The notes: generated by a model from the letters alone, not told the origin. Shown: positions 7,753-17,448, counted from the stretch's first letter. The stretch: DNA of 64,000 bases from Cohnella cholangitidis (GCF_014107495.1 NZ_CP041969.1:1-64000), one strand, 5' to 3'. Numbers and translations are program-made.

Positions 7753-8569
7753 GCGATCTCCCCCTTTCCCATATCCGATAGACTAATCCGGCAGACAAAG
7801 CAATCCAAGCAACGCAAATAACCAGGAATAGAAGCGTACCGGAAGATTGTCTCACCCAATTAACCCATTCGTAATATTCCGGTCCGAGAACGGATCCGCC
7901 TCCGAGCTTGATTACAACGAATAGCCTTACCAACTCCGCAGGATTACAGATCGTCAAGAAAACCAGGATTGGTTTTATCCACAAATACGGCATGTTTCCT
8001 AATAGCGCAATCAGTATCGTTGACCACCCTACGACAAGGAAGAACCATATGGCAACGCTGTTAGTCATTGCTTGCCATCGGTTCCGCGAGAACGAGCCCA
8101 CGATCATGGCAATAGCCAAGAATAATAAAACCAATCCAATCGAGAACGCCAAGAACAATAAGAACGTTTGGGATTCGAAACCGGTACCCGTAATTTGACT
8201 AACTATCCCCATCAGGCCATATCCAAAGGCGACGATCGTAATCAGGACAATGGATAATCCAATATATTTACCCGCAATGAACGACAAAGTCCCGAGAGGA
8301 TAAGTGGATAGTAATTGCCAACTCCCCTCCTCCTTCTCCGCGGTTAAGGAAAAAGAACCCAGAAACAAAGTCATTAAAGGCAGCAAGTAAAGAATTAAAC
8401 TTAGCATTGACCCCGTCGTTCCGGAGTAACCTTGTACAATGTTCTTCGCGTTAATCAACAGTAAGCATAGACTGAATATGGAAAACAGGGCCAAGAAGGA
8501 ATAGGCCCATGGATTCCGAAACCCGATTTTAATTTCTCGCTTGGCGACCTGCAGCATATCGCTCATCAT
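7745..8569 (-). CDS. nosY: ABC-2 type permease, NosY-like
   Basis: 274-residue integral membrane protein with six hydrophobic segments, including FLALFSIFSLCLLLI, LSLILYLLPLMTLFL, VALFGYGLMGIV-type and WFFLVVGWSTILIALL. The start AKREIKIGFRNPWAYSFL and the segment GSFSLTAEKEEGSWQLL are typical of ABC-2 family permeases of the NosY group. It overlaps NosF by eight bases and NosL by one (TAATG), so the membrane and ATPase subunits are coupled. With NosF and NosD it would form the maturation transporter. Confidence 0.85.
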   Translation of the reverse strand: MMSDMLQVAKREIKIGFRNPWAYSFLALFSIFSLCLLLINAKNIVQGYSGTTGSMLSLILYLLPLMTLFLGSFSLTAEKEEGSWQLLSTYPLGTLSFIAGKYIGLSIVLITIVAFGYGLMGIVSQITGTGFESQTFLLFLAFSIGLVLLFLAIAMIVGSFSRNRWQAMTNSVAIWFFLVVGWSTILIALLGNMPYLWIKPILVFLTICNPAELVRLFVVIKLGGGSVLGPEYYEWVNWVRQSSGTLLFLVICVAWIALSAGLVYRIWERGRSRG

Positions 8570-9129
8570 TATTTCTCCGTCTTTTCCATAGAATCGCCGC
8601 TCATTCCGCCGTCCATGTGTTTTTCGCTCGCTGAACCCATTTCCCCGTGCATGTCTCCCATGTTCATGCTCTCCTTATTTTGAGCCCATGTATGGGAGGC
8701 CAAATCGTCGGCGCTCATCAACTTCCCGACTCCCTGCTCCGTAATGAACGCTTCCGCTGACTTCTTGTCTTTGAAGCTCACGATCCCGTAAGCCATAGGC
8801 GTGCGAAGCGATTCGTCGTATACGTAAGTTGCTTTCTTAAACTCGACCCATTCCTTGTCGTTATAGTCGCGAACGTAATCCATCCCGATGTTCTCCGTCC
8901 CGTTCGCTTTCTTCCATTCATTCATGCAGCCAATGTCATCGAATTTATAATTTTTCCCATCTTTCGTCGTGAGCTGCGTCGCATATGCATCATCTTTAAC
9001 TTGCATTTTACAAATGACGCATACATCTACGTCTTCATTAATGGGAACCGCTTCGTACTTCTTTCCTCCGCATGCGGTCAATACAACAATCGTCATCACG
9101 AGAATTAAACCCAAAGTCCATTTTTTCAT
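8569..9129 (-). CDS. nosL: NosL-family copper-binding lipoprotein
   Basis: 186 residues with a lipoprotein signal ending LTAC-GG (lipidated Cys20) and the NosL core CVICKMQV (near 37-44), whose cysteines and methionine bind Cu(I). The core continues with KFDDIGCMNEW and AYGIVSFKDKKSAEAF. A Met/His-rich tail (NMGDMHGEMG ... HMDGGMSG) after about residue 150 adds potential copper ligands and is longer than in many NosL proteins. NosL delivers copper to NosZ outside the cell membrane. It overlaps nosY by one base and nosD by four. Confidence 0.92.
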   Translation of the reverse strand: MKKWTLGLILVMTIVVLTACGGKKYEAVPINEDVDVCVICKMQVKDDAYATQLTTKDGKNYKFDDIGCMNEWKKANGTENIGMDYVRDYNDKEWVEFKKATYVYDESLRTPMAYGIVSFKDKKSAEAFITEQGVGKLMSADDLASHTWAQNKESMNMGDMHGEMGSASEKHMDGGMSGDSMEKTEK

Positions 9130-10478
9130 TTACTTACTACCCCTTTGTATATGATGGTTGTTGATGCAATGAGGAGAATCAAACTTACAATCCATACGTA
9201 AGATCGAGCTTCCTGCGGGAGGGTCGTTCTCTCAGCCGAGACAGACGGTAAGTTCATTAGAGGAGAAGCATCCGTCGCCCAATTGCCCTTTTCATTCATA
9301 AACAGATTGCTTAGGTAAACCATGCTTGGAGATTGAAAGAATAGCTGATAGGCCGGCGTCTTCTGAATTAAGAGTTGATATAAGGGGTTAATCGCATACG
9401 GGATTTCGCTTAGTCCGTCTTGATTCAAGTCCAGTCCTTGAATGGCATCCCAATAATTGCTCTCCATAAGATTGCCGCTGCTTTCCAGTGCTTCGGCTTC
9501 GATCACGTTAGCAATGAATCGATTGTTATGGAATCGATTATTTTCGGATTCGAGAAATTGGATTCCCATGAAATTTCGCAATACGGAGTTGTTTCTTAAT
9601 TTGTTGTCCGAGGACAGTTCCATATAAATGCCAACCCGATTGCCCTCTACGACATTGTCCTCGATCAGTGACGTCTGGACATCGAATAATAATATGCCTT
9701 GAGAATTGACGTTCTCGCTTTGTTTCCGGAAAGAATTGCTGGAAACGATAGCGTCACGCACCCCCATAACCATCGCTCCCGTAACGTTGTACTCTCCCTG
9801 ATTGCCAATAACCCGGGTTCCGTCCGTATACATACAATGAATTCCGTATCGCGATCGGTAAATCCAATTGTCTTTGACGTTCGAACGATGGCTATTCTCG
9901 AGATAAATTCCGTCTCTCATGTCCGATATTTCATTCGATTCGATTTGGTTCTCATGAGAATCGTAAAGGTCGATGCCATTGTTCTTCTTGCTAAGGTTTG
10001 CTGTTTCGTTATGTTTAGCTCCTGACCAGCTTATCCGGTTATTTTTGATTATTCCTTGGTCCGCGTTCCGAAGCATAATTCCGAACCCTCTCGTCTCGAT
10101 CGATAAATCCTCTAGCATGACGTGGTCCGACTTCACCGTAATCGCCGACGATTCACCCGCTAACTGTTGAACGATCGATATGCCCTGAACAGCGACTTGG
10201 TTCGATCGAATTTCTAGTATCGATTGCTTGCCTTCAGCGGTAACGACTGCATCGCGACTCCCTTTAATCGTCAGTTTCTTATTTATTATGGCCGGGCCTA
10301 GGTAATTTCCATCTTCAAGTAGAATCGTATCGCCAGGCATCGCGTTATCTATCAACTTCTGCAACACTGTTGAAGGCAACTCTGTAGTATTCGCATAAGC
10401 TGAGCCTAGCAACGAAGCTAACGAAATGAAAAATATTACATTTATTAGGCAGAATATCATTATGAGTTTGTTTTTCAT
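9126..10478 (-). CDS. nosD: NosD-like maturation protein
   Basis: 450 residues: a signal peptide (about 1-30), a long right-handed parallel beta-helix built from repeats of the NosD/CASH type (for example NKLRNNSVLRNFMGIQF and SLIEDNVVEGNRVGIYM), then an NYWDAIQGLDLNQDGLSEIPYAI block characteristic of NosD, and a C-terminal membrane helix (about 425-445). In nitrous oxide reducers NosD is the extracytoplasmic partner of NosFY. It overlaps the flanking genes by four bases each, so the operon is translated as a block. No nosZ is adjacent. Confidence 0.92.
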   Translation of the reverse strand: MKNKLIMIFCLINVIFFISLASLLGSAYANTTELPSTVLQKLIDNAMPGDTILLEDGNYLGPAIINKKLTIKGSRDAVVTAEGKQSILEIRSNQVAVQGISIVQQLAGESSAITVKSDHVMLEDLSIETRGFGIMLRNADQGIIKNNRISWSGAKHNETANLSKKNNGIDLYDSHENQIESNEISDMRDGIYLENSHRSNVKDNWIYRSRYGIHCMYTDGTRVIGNQGEYNVTGAMVMGVRDAIVSSNSFRKQSENVNSQGILLFDVQTSLIEDNVVEGNRVGIYMELSSDNKLRNNSVLRNFMGIQFLESENNRFHNNRFIANVIEAEALESSGNLMESNYWDAIQGLDLNQDGLSEIPYAINPLYQLLIQKTPAYQLFFQSPSMVYLSNLFMNEKGNWATDASPLMNLPSVSAERTTLPQEARSYVWIVSLILLIASTTIIYKGVVSK

Positions 10479-10870
10479 TCACTCACTACCAATGGTTTCT
10501 TTTTTGTTATATGAATATCTTGATTGTATAAATGGATGTACACATCGTACTTCGCTGCTTTCTTAAATATATACGGAGCCTTAAACTGTCCCTCCCCCTT
10601 CGTTTCGACCTCTTGAATCAGATCGGGTAAGCTCTTGTTATCCGAATTACGGATTTCAAACTGCACTTCGGTGTTTTCCTCATCCACTAAGCCCGTGACG
10701 GTGATCTGAATCATCGTTTCTTCACCCGAACGAACCTGTGCCGGATCCGTATCAAGCTCAACTTTTACATCCTTGGGATCTTGGCCTCTTTTGTTCGAGG
10801 GTGATGCGCAAGCCGTTAATAAAACCAAAATCACGCTTAAAACCAGCAGCAACTTACCTAATTTCCCCAT
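10475..10870 (-). CDS. Lipoprotein with YtkA/FixH-like domain
   Basis: 131 residues starting at the ATG at 10870, which has GGAGTGAGGAT upstream; the longer TTG start at 10891 would include this site. The lipobox is LLTAC-AS, and the mature part is an Ig-like beta domain (VELDTDPAQVRSGEETMIQ ... AAKYDVYIHLYNQDIHI) of the YtkA-like type. Such domains occur beside copper trafficking and respiratory genes. As the first gene of the operon, overlapping nosD by four bases, it is probably an extracytoplasmic accessory factor; metal binding is not evident from the residues. Confidence 0.75.
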   Translation of the reverse strand: MGKLGKLLLVLSVILVLLTACASPSNKRGQDPKDVKVELDTDPAQVRSGEETMIQITVTGLVDEENTEVQFEIRNSDNKSLPDLIQEVETKGEGQFKAPYIFKKAAKYDVYIHLYNQDIHITKKKPLVVSE

Positions 10871-10981
10871 ATCCTCACTCCAATCCAACAACTAGTTTCA
10901 CTTCTATTCTAGATCGGCTCCCATTTTATTACATAACTCGATAGGGCTATAACCGATGACGTTCTTGTGACAGTTTGTTCA

Positions 10982-11431
10982 TTACTTGGCGGAGTTATTG
11001 GAAATTTTCTCTTTATTTTCATGATGCTTAACCCGTACAAGGGCTACGAAAATGAGAATAAAAGCAGCTAGCGCTAGCATGGGAACGGTTAGAAATCCGA
11101 AAGCATTCAGGACGTCTTCTTGACAGGATACTGGTCCGCATGAAGCAACTGTACTATCGTGCGGCATCTCCTGGATAAAAATATGATAAGACGAGATGAG
11201 ACCGCCGATACCGACTAATGGTATGGCGAAGGGAACAATAAAAGTATGATTGCGAGCGGAAGCAATGCCTAACAGTATGGTTAAGGGATACATAAATATC
11301 CGCTGGTACCAGCACAAGCTGCAAGGCGTAAAATGCAAATATTCGCTTAGATATAAACTTCCTAAAGTCGCGACTACGGAGATTGCCCACGCGTTAAACA
11401 TCCACGAACTTTTCTTGGTTTCGCTTTTCAT
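10982..11431 (-). CDS. bdbC: Disulfide bond formation protein BdbC/DsbB
   Basis: 149-residue four-helix membrane protein. The first redox pair is Cys37-Ser-Leu-Cys40 in TPCSLCWYQRI, the quinone-side motif of DsbB. The second pair is in VASCGPVSCQED near residues 98-103. DsbB/BdbC reoxidises a thioredoxin-like partner and passes electrons to quinone. No BdbD partner lies next to it. It starts 90 bases upstream of the nos-like operon in the same direction, so it may be co-transcribed. Oxidase here and reductase (TlpA-like) below suggest thiol control of the exported copper or heme protein. Confidence 0.92.
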   Translation of the reverse strand: MKSETKKSSWMFNAWAISVVATLGSLYLSEYLHFTPCSLCWYQRIFMYPLTILLGIASARNHTFIVPFAIPLVGIGGLISSYHIFIQEMPHDSTVASCGPVSCQEDVLNAFGFLTVPMLALAAFILIFVALVRVKHHENKEKISNNSAK

Positions 11432-11580
11432 TCCATTCCACCCCCAGTTTATTTTTCAATTACATGCTAACTATACCGTGCTTCAATGGAGGTTAATATG
11501 ACTCATCCGGGCTATTCTTCTCCCAGTCGTTGCCTTGTAATGGCCAGTAAACGGAGACGCTATCATTTCGCACAACATGC

Positions 11581-11605
11581 AAAAAAGCCGCGATTTACGC
11601 GACTT
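11581..11605 (-). terminator. Terminator after the FtsX-type ABC operon
   Basis: On the minus strand AAGTCGCG pairs with CGCGGCTT around TAAAT, followed by TTTT. It lies about 50 bases past the corrected stop of the permease gene at 11652. Confidence 0.85.
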
Positions 11606-11651
11606 GTTTGGGACTATGTTATTGACTACCTACACCCGAAACCGACTCGGC

Positions 11652-13990
11652 TTATTCCACGCCTTTCAATGATTCGATCATATTGATTTTGGTTACTTTT
11701 CTACTCAGTAGCAAGTTTGAAAGATGGTAAGTAAGTATGAGAGAATAACGGATATCGATATGACAATAATATTTAGCTTATCAGGGATTTGTTGATGGGT
11801 ACTAGACAGTGCGCTAACGATAAACGTGAAAACATAGCCGCTTATAGGCAAAGCTACAATTACAGCGAACGTGGTCAGTACGATGTTTTCCAAAAAGATA
11901 AGCCGGTTTATTTTATTTTTTTGATAGCCTAATACCTTAAGCGTTGCAAGCTCGCGATTCCTTTCATAAATGTTAATGGAAGATATCGTATAGATGGCGC
12001 CAAAAGAGAGTATAACTGCGCTGATGATAAACATGATGAATACAAAATTGTTTTGTTTCAAAATATATTGAGCCGATTTCTTAAGATCGTTCTTATCCGC
12101 GATTATATCTACATGTTGGTCTTGCTCCAAGAAGTTACGAACGCTTGTAAGATCCGTAGAGCTATTGGCTTCAACTAAAAGCGAGGTTGGACTATAGTCT
12201 ATGCCAAAGCTCTTTAAATAGACAGGCGTGGCATAAAACGACGGATTCGAATACTGCGTAGATATTTTTAAGACCTTCATCTCTACGGCTTTATTAAGCA
12301 ACTCTGGCGCGGTGAACTTTAATTTGATGATATCCCCTTCACGAATACGATATTTGTCGGCGTAAGATTTGGGTACCAGCACGCCATCGTTTTCTAACGA
12401 TATCCTTTTGTCATTCTCGTCAAAAAAATGAATGAGATTGTTTTCTTGTTCGGTAATTACTAATGTGGCATTTTCATTTTCAGCTTCTTTAATGAATTCA
12501 ACAGGAAAGGCGGATAAATAGTAGCTGTTTTTAATACCTGCCGGCAGCTCGATCGAATTGGGAGGCGTTCCCAGCTTGTAATCTATTCTTAGGTCATAGG
12601 AATAAACTTCTTCTACTTGACTAGCGACTTTGAGCAAGGCCGTTTGAGTGCCAAACGCCGTGATCAATAAAACAGTGCTAACTACGACGCCAATCGAGCT
12701 CGCCATAGCTTTTTGTTTATTTAGAAATATATTTCTCAAAATGAGTTTGTAACTGTAGGAAATACGGCTCCATAGCCCCGGAATTCTTTCGATTAACAGC
12801 CGTTTCATCTTCTTCGGCGGTTTAGGACGCATAGCTTGAGCCGCGCGTTCTTTTAATATTGATTTACCGCTTAAGTAACAAGCCAGGAGTCCGAAAAGAC
12901 TGGAAAAGAGGATCGGAGGAATCATCGAATACAAAGAAAGCGAGAAATTAATCCCCGGTAGAGAGTATGCCCTTGCATTCGACTCGGTTATTAATGGAAT
13001 AAATACAAGATTCGCAAGAACGCAACCTAAGATCGATCCGAAGATGCCTACCAGTACGGGATATCCCATGTAATGAAGCATGATGTTTCTGTTTTTTACG
13101 CCCAAAGCCTTCATAATCCCTACTTGATTTCTTTGAGAATCAATCATTCTCGACATCGCTAGAAATAGGATAATCGCTTCGATCAAAAAGAGAACTAAAG
13201 GGATAACTGCGCTCATCAATTTATTATTCGTTATCGTTTGAGTGATTTGAGAATAATTGAAAGTCCGTTCTTTGCTTTCTTGGTTTAGATAAGCAAGTTG
13301 CTTTTGTTTGGATCGTGCTTCGACGGATTTGGCTAATCGGTCAATATCGTAGCCTTCTTTAGCATCGATCATGATTTCATTATAGTTATGACCGTCTGAA
13401 ATTTCGGGAATTGCCTCTTCGGACACATAAGCGATTCCGTAGGCCTTATGGTCTTGTATTTCGTTCTTTTTTGCATGTTCGACGTTCTCGCCCAACCCGC
13501 TAATGATAAACTTATAGTCTCTTTCATTCGCGCTGATCGTGATTTGATCGCCGACGCGATATCGATGTTCTAGGGCATAATGGGAATCTAATAAGATCTC
13601 GTCCTTTGTCGACGGTATTCTCCCTTCGATCATTGTAGGCGTATTGATTTCATTGTTTACGGGGATCGAATGGATTTTTAGCGAAGCTTTATAGTCGTCA
13701 AAGGCTTGCGTGGCATCGAAGGAATAACGCCCTTCTATTTTCCTTATCTCCCCAATTTCGCTTAGTCCGGCTACGTCGCCTTTGGAAATTTGACTGTAAT
13801 ATACATTCAAATCGCTTAAATTATGTTCTTTAAAGTAAACGTTGGTATAAGCGCTTAGATTGTCGCTATATGTCACGAGTCCCGCATAGAAAAAGGCTCC
13901 AACGGCGACAACGATAACGAAGGCTATAAATTGCCCGATCGATTGTTTAATGTCCCTAAATAATTTCAGCAATAATTTCATGATCACCAC
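11652..13990 (-). CDS. FtsX/MacB-type ABC permease (frame lost near 3' end)
   Basis: Large permease, about 779 residues when corrected. It has an N-terminal helix, a long MacB-like extracytoplasmic domain (about 45-250), three membrane helices with the FtsX motif around 255-380, a second extracytoplasmic domain, and three C-terminal helices. The uninterrupted frame stops at 11705 after 761 codons. The next frame continues with LSNLLLSRKVTKINMIES and stops at 11652, the normal end of this family, so one base appears to be missing at 11726-11727 (CCC read as CC). It overlaps the ATPase gene by seven bases. Probably exports or responds to a peptide or lipophilic antibiotic; substrate unknown. 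Confidence 0.85.
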
Positions 13991-14688
13991 TCAATCCCTT
14001 CAACGCTTTGTTTCTCCTCGTTTATCGTAACGCTTTCTATCTTTCCGCTTTTCACCTTAATGACTTTGTCGGCCATTGGAGCAATGGCAGAATTATGCGT
14101 GATCAACACGACGCACTTTTTCGTTTCCTTGTTCAAATCTTGAAGAAGTTTTAAGACGGACTTGCCCGTAACGTAATCCAAAGCTCCGGTTGGCTCGTCG
14201 CAGAGTAAAAGCAGAGGATTTTTCGCAACGGCTCTAGCAATTGCGACTCTTTGTTGTTCGCCTCCGGAGAGCTGCGATGGGAAGTTTTTAATCCGATTGT
14301 TTAACCCGACTTTATCCAACGTATCTTTAGCATCCAGATGGTTTTTACATACTTCAGTGGCGAATTCAACATTTTCTAAAGCGTTCAAATTCGGAATTAA
14401 ATTATAAAATTGAAATACGAAGCCGACTTTCTCGCCGCGATATTGCGTTAATTTCTTCTCGTTGTATTTTGTTAATTCTTGATCGCCAACGAACACTTGA
14501 CCTGAGCTAACCGTATCCATACCGCCAAGAATATTCAAAATCGTACTCTTTCCGGCACCGCTTGCACCTAAAATAACGACGAACTCTCCTTCCGAAACGG
14601 TGAAATCAACACCGTCTAGGGCCTTGATTTGCACTTCTCCGATTTTGTATTCTTTCGTTACATTTTTGAATTCGATTAGCTTATTCAT
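13984..14688 (-). CDS. ABC transporter ATPase, MacB/LolD type
   Basis: 234 residues. Walker A is GASGAGKST (about 40-48), the signature is [14 protein letters not shown] (near 140), Walker B is [13 protein letters not shown] (near 160), and the H-loop is ITHN. The sequence belongs to the MacB/LolD/BceA group that partners FtsX-like permeases, here the overlapping downstream gene. Transcription starts from a strong minus-strand promoter (TTGACA, 17 bp, TATAGT) that it shares, back to back, with the ytrA-like operon. A matching operator arm lies just after that promoter, so the YtrA-like protein probably represses both units. Confidence 0.93.
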   Translation of the reverse strand: MNKLIEFKNVTKEYKIGEVQIKALDGVDFTVSEGEFVVILGASGAGKSTILNILGGMDTVSSGQVFVGDQELTKYNEKKLTQYRGEKVGFVFQFYNLIPNLNALENVEFATEVCKNHLDAKDTLDKVGLNNRIKNFPSQLSGGEQQRVAIARAVAKNPLLLLCDEPTGALDYVTGKSVLKLLQDLNKETKKCVVLITHNSAIAPMADKVIKVKSGKIESVTINEEKQSVEGIEW

Positions 14689-14726
14689 TCCTTACATCTC
14701 CTCGTATCGAATTAATTGCCGTATTA

Positions 14727-14828
14727 GCATGTTAGTATGTTACTCTTGTAGCACACTATAATTCGTGTTCGAATTATTGTCAAGAACCGATCAATAAAGT
14801 ATGCTGGATAGGTAACATACTAATATGC
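14727..14828. promoter_or_regulatory. Divergent promoters with two YtrA-type operator arms
   Basis: Left arm GCATGTTAGTATGTTAC (14727-14743) and right arm GTAACATACTAATATGC (14812-14828) are inverted copies matching at 16 of 17 positions. Between them lie two back-to-back promoters. The minus-strand one has -35 TTGACA (14779-14784) and -10 TATAGT (14756-14761) with a 17-bp spacer. The plus-strand one has -35 TTGTCA (14777-14782) and -10 TATGCT (14800-14805), also 17 bp. The -35 boxes overlap, and each operator arm sits just downstream of one -10 box, an arrangement expected for repression of both operons. Confidence 0.8.
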
Positions 14829-14842
14829 TGAATGGTGAGGCA

Positions 14843-15211
14843 ATGAACGTCACTTTCGACGATAAGCAACCGATTTTCCAACAGGTAGCCGACTTAATCG
14901 AGGACGATATTCTGAACGGCACTTTCCGCGTGGACGAGCAAATTCTTTCCGTGGCTCAATTTTCTCAGATGTTCCAGATCAATCCGGCGACCGTAGTGAA
15001 GGGAATCGGCCTGCTCGTAAATGAAGGCATCCTGTACAAAAAAAGAGGGCTTGGCATGTATGTCGCGACCGATGCCAAACAGAAGATTCAGATTAAGCGA
15101 AAAGATCGTTTCTACAAGGAACTGTTGTCCAATCTGCTGAATGAAGCCGACAAACTCGGGCTGGCAAACGAAGATATCATTGACAAGATCAGACAGCTGA
15201 GAAAGGAATGA
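14843..15211 (+). CDS. GntR-family regulator, YtrA subfamily
   Basis: 122 residues: a winged helix-turn-helix (about 5-75, PIFQQVADLIEDDILNG and NPATVVKGIGLLVNEGIL) and a short C-terminal dimerisation helix pair (about 80-120), the layout of the YtrA subfamily. The ATG at 14843 has GGTGAGGC just upstream; an earlier in-frame ATG at 14825 lies inside the right operator arm and is not favoured. YtrA-type repressors control the adjacent ABC transporter and respond to cell-wall antibiotics in Bacillus. The ATPase gene follows after seven bases. The ligand here is unknown. Confidence 0.92.
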   Translation: MNVTFDDKQPIFQQVADLIEDDILNGTFRVDEQILSVAQFSQMFQINPATVVKGIGLLVNEGILYKKRGLGMYVATDAKQKIQIKRKDRFYKELLSNLLNEADKLGLANEDIIDKIRQLRKE

Positions 15212-15218
15212 ACGAACC

Positions 15219-16088
15219 GTGAGCTTGGCATTGACTTGCGGCAATTTAACCAAAAAATTCGGTCGAACTAACGCAATTCGGAATCTGGATCTGCAGTTGG
15301 AGGAAAACGTCATTTATGGCTTGCTCGGGCGAAACGGCGCCGGCAAAACGACGTTGCTTAACATGATCGCAGGCGGAATCTTCCCGAACTACGGCACGAT
15401 TGAGATAAGGGGACATAAGCTGGGCAGAGGAGAACTTCCGAAGGACTTCTGTTTCGTACGTGAGAATATCAAACACTTCGGAGGAGCGCGGGTACTCGAG
15501 GTTTTGCAGTTTGCCGCGAATTTTCATCCGAATTGGGACTGGACGTTTGCCCATGAGCTGCTAGCGACGTTTCGGCTCGATCCGAACAAAAAAATCAAAC
15601 AGCTTTCCAGAGGAACGGAATCGCTCGTAGGAAACGTCATCGGTCTGGCCAGTCGGGCGCCGCTGACGTTTTACGACGAGCCGGTGCTCGGACTAGACGT
15701 CTTGATGCGCGAAAGGTTTTACAAGGCGCTTCTCGAGGATTACGCCAATCACCCTCGTACGATTTTATTGTCTACGCATTTGATTGATGAAATCGTCCCG
15801 GTCGCGGAAAGAGTTTATATCATAGAAGCCGGCTCCCTCCTGCTTCATGACGAGATGGAACAGATACGTATGGCGGCTCATCTGATCCGGGGGAATTCGG
15901 AGTCGGTGGCTTCGTTTACAGCCGGAAAGCGAGTATTATATACGGAAACCTATGGGCACGGCACCCTTGCCGCTATTTACGAAAAGTTGGACGCCCGGGA
16001 CAAGCAACAAGCGCGCGAAATGAACATTTCGATTGAAAACATGACGCTTCAAAAGTTTTTCTCGTATTTGATCGAAGGAGGTCACTAG
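15219..16088 (+). CDS. ABC transporter ATPase, YtrB-like
   Basis: 289 residues. Walker A is GRNGAGKTT (about 37-45) and Walker B is LTFYDEPVLGLDV (near 150), with H-loop STHL. The signature is the unusual LSRGTESLVGN instead of LSGGQ, as often seen in YtrB/YhcG-like ATPases. A C-terminal extension (about 215-289) is also typical. The start is GTG at 15219 behind AAAGGAATG. It lies between the YtrA-like regulator and a membrane protein three bases downstream, forming a ytrABC-like unit that probably acts in cell-envelope stress. Confidence 0.88.
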   Translation: MSLALTCGNLTKKFGRTNAIRNLDLQLEENVIYGLLGRNGAGKTTLLNMIAGGIFPNYGTIEIRGHKLGRGELPKDFCFVRENIKHFGGARVLEVLQFAANFHPNWDWTFAHELLATFRLDPNKKIKQLSRGTESLVGNVIGLASRAPLTFYDEPVLGLDVLMRERFYKALLEDYANHPRTILLSTHLIDEIVPVAERVYIIEAGSLLLHDEMEQIRMAAHLIRGNSESVASFTAGKRVLYTETYGHGTLAAIYEKLDARDKQQAREMNISIENMTLQKFFSYLIEGGH

Positions 16089-16090
16089 GA

Positions 16091-16777
16091 TTGATGGCGT
16101 TGGCCGTTCATTTAAAGGCAACCTATTTGCAAATGAGGATTTACATCTGGTGCTTAATTATTCTAATTCTGCTTGGAAGGCTGACGGATTTTATAGTTAG
16201 TCTCTTTATCGACAGCAGCGGCCCAAGCACTATCCTTTCGGACGGAAACATGCTGATTCTCGTTTTGCCCATTATCGCTATCTTGCTGCCGCTCAGTTAT
16301 TACAAACGAATCGTATATTTGGGCGCAAGCCGAGAGCAATATTTTAAGGGACTTCTATTCGTCTTTGCCGTCTACGCGGCAGCCATCGCTTTGTTCAATT
16401 CTTTATGGTTCGCGCTTGAAGTGAGCGTGATCCGGAAGTACACGAACACTATCGATCTTATCGAAGCGTTTCATTGGGATGACTTTGGCTTTGCGGGTTC
16501 TTTCCTTTACCAAACCGCGTTTTACTTGATGGCGATGGCGCTCTTGAGCATGCTGATCTCCGGTTACTATCACCCTATCGGTTGGCTGCTGTGGGCGTTG
16601 CTCATTGCGGCGATTCCGATCGGAACGGCGATTCCTTCGTTGCGCGTTCACGTCGTCACTTTTTTCAATGCCCTGTTAGCCAACGAATCGTTGGCGGCGG
16701 GCGTCGGATTCAACCTTATGCTTTTTATAGTTTTCGTTGCCTGCGGTTGGCTTTTTACCAGGGGAAGAACGCACTAA
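16091..16777 (+). CDS. Membrane subunit of the YtrB-like transporter
   Basis: 228 residues with about six hydrophobic helices (for example IYIWCLIILILLGRL, ILVLPIIAILLPLSYY, FLYQTAFYLMAMALLSMLI and the C-terminal FNLMLFIVFVACGWLF). No soluble domain is visible, so it is the permease partner of the preceding ATPase. Either TTG at 16091 or ATG at 16094 can start it; GAAGGAGGTCAC is nine bases before the TTG. It ends just before a long bidirectional terminator. Confidence 0.8.
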   Translation: MMALAVHLKATYLQMRIYIWCLIILILLGRLTDFIVSLFIDSSGPSTILSDGNMLILVLPIIAILLPLSYYKRIVYLGASREQYFKGLLFVFAVYAAAIALFNSLWFALEVSVIRKYTNTIDLIEAFHWDDFGFAGSFLYQTAFYLMAMALLSMLISGYYHPIGWLLWALLIAAIPIGTAIPSLRVHVVTFFNALLANESLAAGVGFNLMLFIVFVACGWLFTRGRTH

Positions 16778-16796
16778 TATACTCGTTATCAGGAAA

Positions 16797-16837
16797 GAAA
16801 ACGGAAACCGGATTAATCCAATCCGGTTTCCGTTTTA
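16797..16837. terminator. Bidirectional terminator between convergent operons
   Basis: AAAACGGAAACCGGATT and AATCCGGTTTCCGTTTT form a perfect 17-bp stem with a five-base loop, flanked by A and T runs on both sides. It serves both the ytr-like operon and the convergent importer operon. Confidence 0.93.
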
Positions 16838-16845
16838 GTATTGCT

Positions 16846-17448
16846 TTACTGTACGCCTACCTTGTATACATTGTCGCATAACCGATTCAATAGACTGGTT
16901 TCATGGCTGACCACGATAACGCCGATTTCTCTGCGCTTGCAGATTCCGATAAACGAATTCCAAATTTTCGCCTGCGTAATCGCATCCAACATGGTGGTCA
17001 TCTCGTCGGCAATGATATATTTCGTGGAAGGATTCAATGCGCGTACGATGCAGAAGCGCTGCTTCTCGCCGCCCGAAAGCTCGATGGGCCAGCGGTTCAT
17101 CCATTCCTCTCGGATTTCGAAAGCGTCCAAAATATCCTGCGAGGGCGCGTAAGATTCCATCAATACATCGCGCATGCGCCACATCGGGTTAATCGCTTTT
17201 TCCGGGTGCTGGTAAACGAGTTGTACCGGACGAAAAGTCCGCGGCTCCATAGTCTTATTGCCTAATGTGACTTTACCTTCACGGGGAGAAATATAGCCGG
17301 CCAAAATTCTGGAAAGCGTCGTTTTTCCGCATCCGCTGTAGCCGGATAGACCGAACACCTCGCCTGGAGCGACAGAAATGTTAATGTCCTTAATAATCCA
17401 GCGATCTTTATGATAATAGTGACCCAGATTCTCTCCGTTCAGATGCAT
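16846..17448 (-). CDS. Importer ATPase, OppF/NikE/CntF type
   Basis: 200 residues from the ATG at 17448, which has GGGGGAGAGATACA upstream; the open frame extends further but those residues are not conserved in character. Walker A is SGYSGCGKTT, the signature is LSGGEKQRFCIVRA, and Walker B is YIIADEMTT, in which Glu is present but the usual Pro is Met. It overlaps the first ATPase gene by 41 bases. It is shorter than OppF, lacking the C-terminal peptide-type extension, as for NikE/CntF. As last gene of the Zur-boxed operon it probably powers zinc or metal-complex uptake. Confidence 0.87.
   Translation of the reverse strand: MHLNGENLGHYYHKDRWIIKDINISVAPGEVFGLSGYSGCGKTTLSRILAGYISPREGKVTLGNKTMEPRTFRPVQLVYQHPEKAINPMWRMRDVLMESYAPSQDILDAFEIREEWMNRWPIELSGGEKQRFCIVRALNPSTKYIIADEMTTMLDAITQAKIWNSFIGICKRREIGVIVVSHETSLLNRLCDNVYKVGVQ

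Noticed and set aside
10965-10980. TGTGA-N6-TTCA, a possible Fnr/Crp half-site before the nos-like operon
   Set aside because: The second half deviates from TCACA, so the match is too weak.
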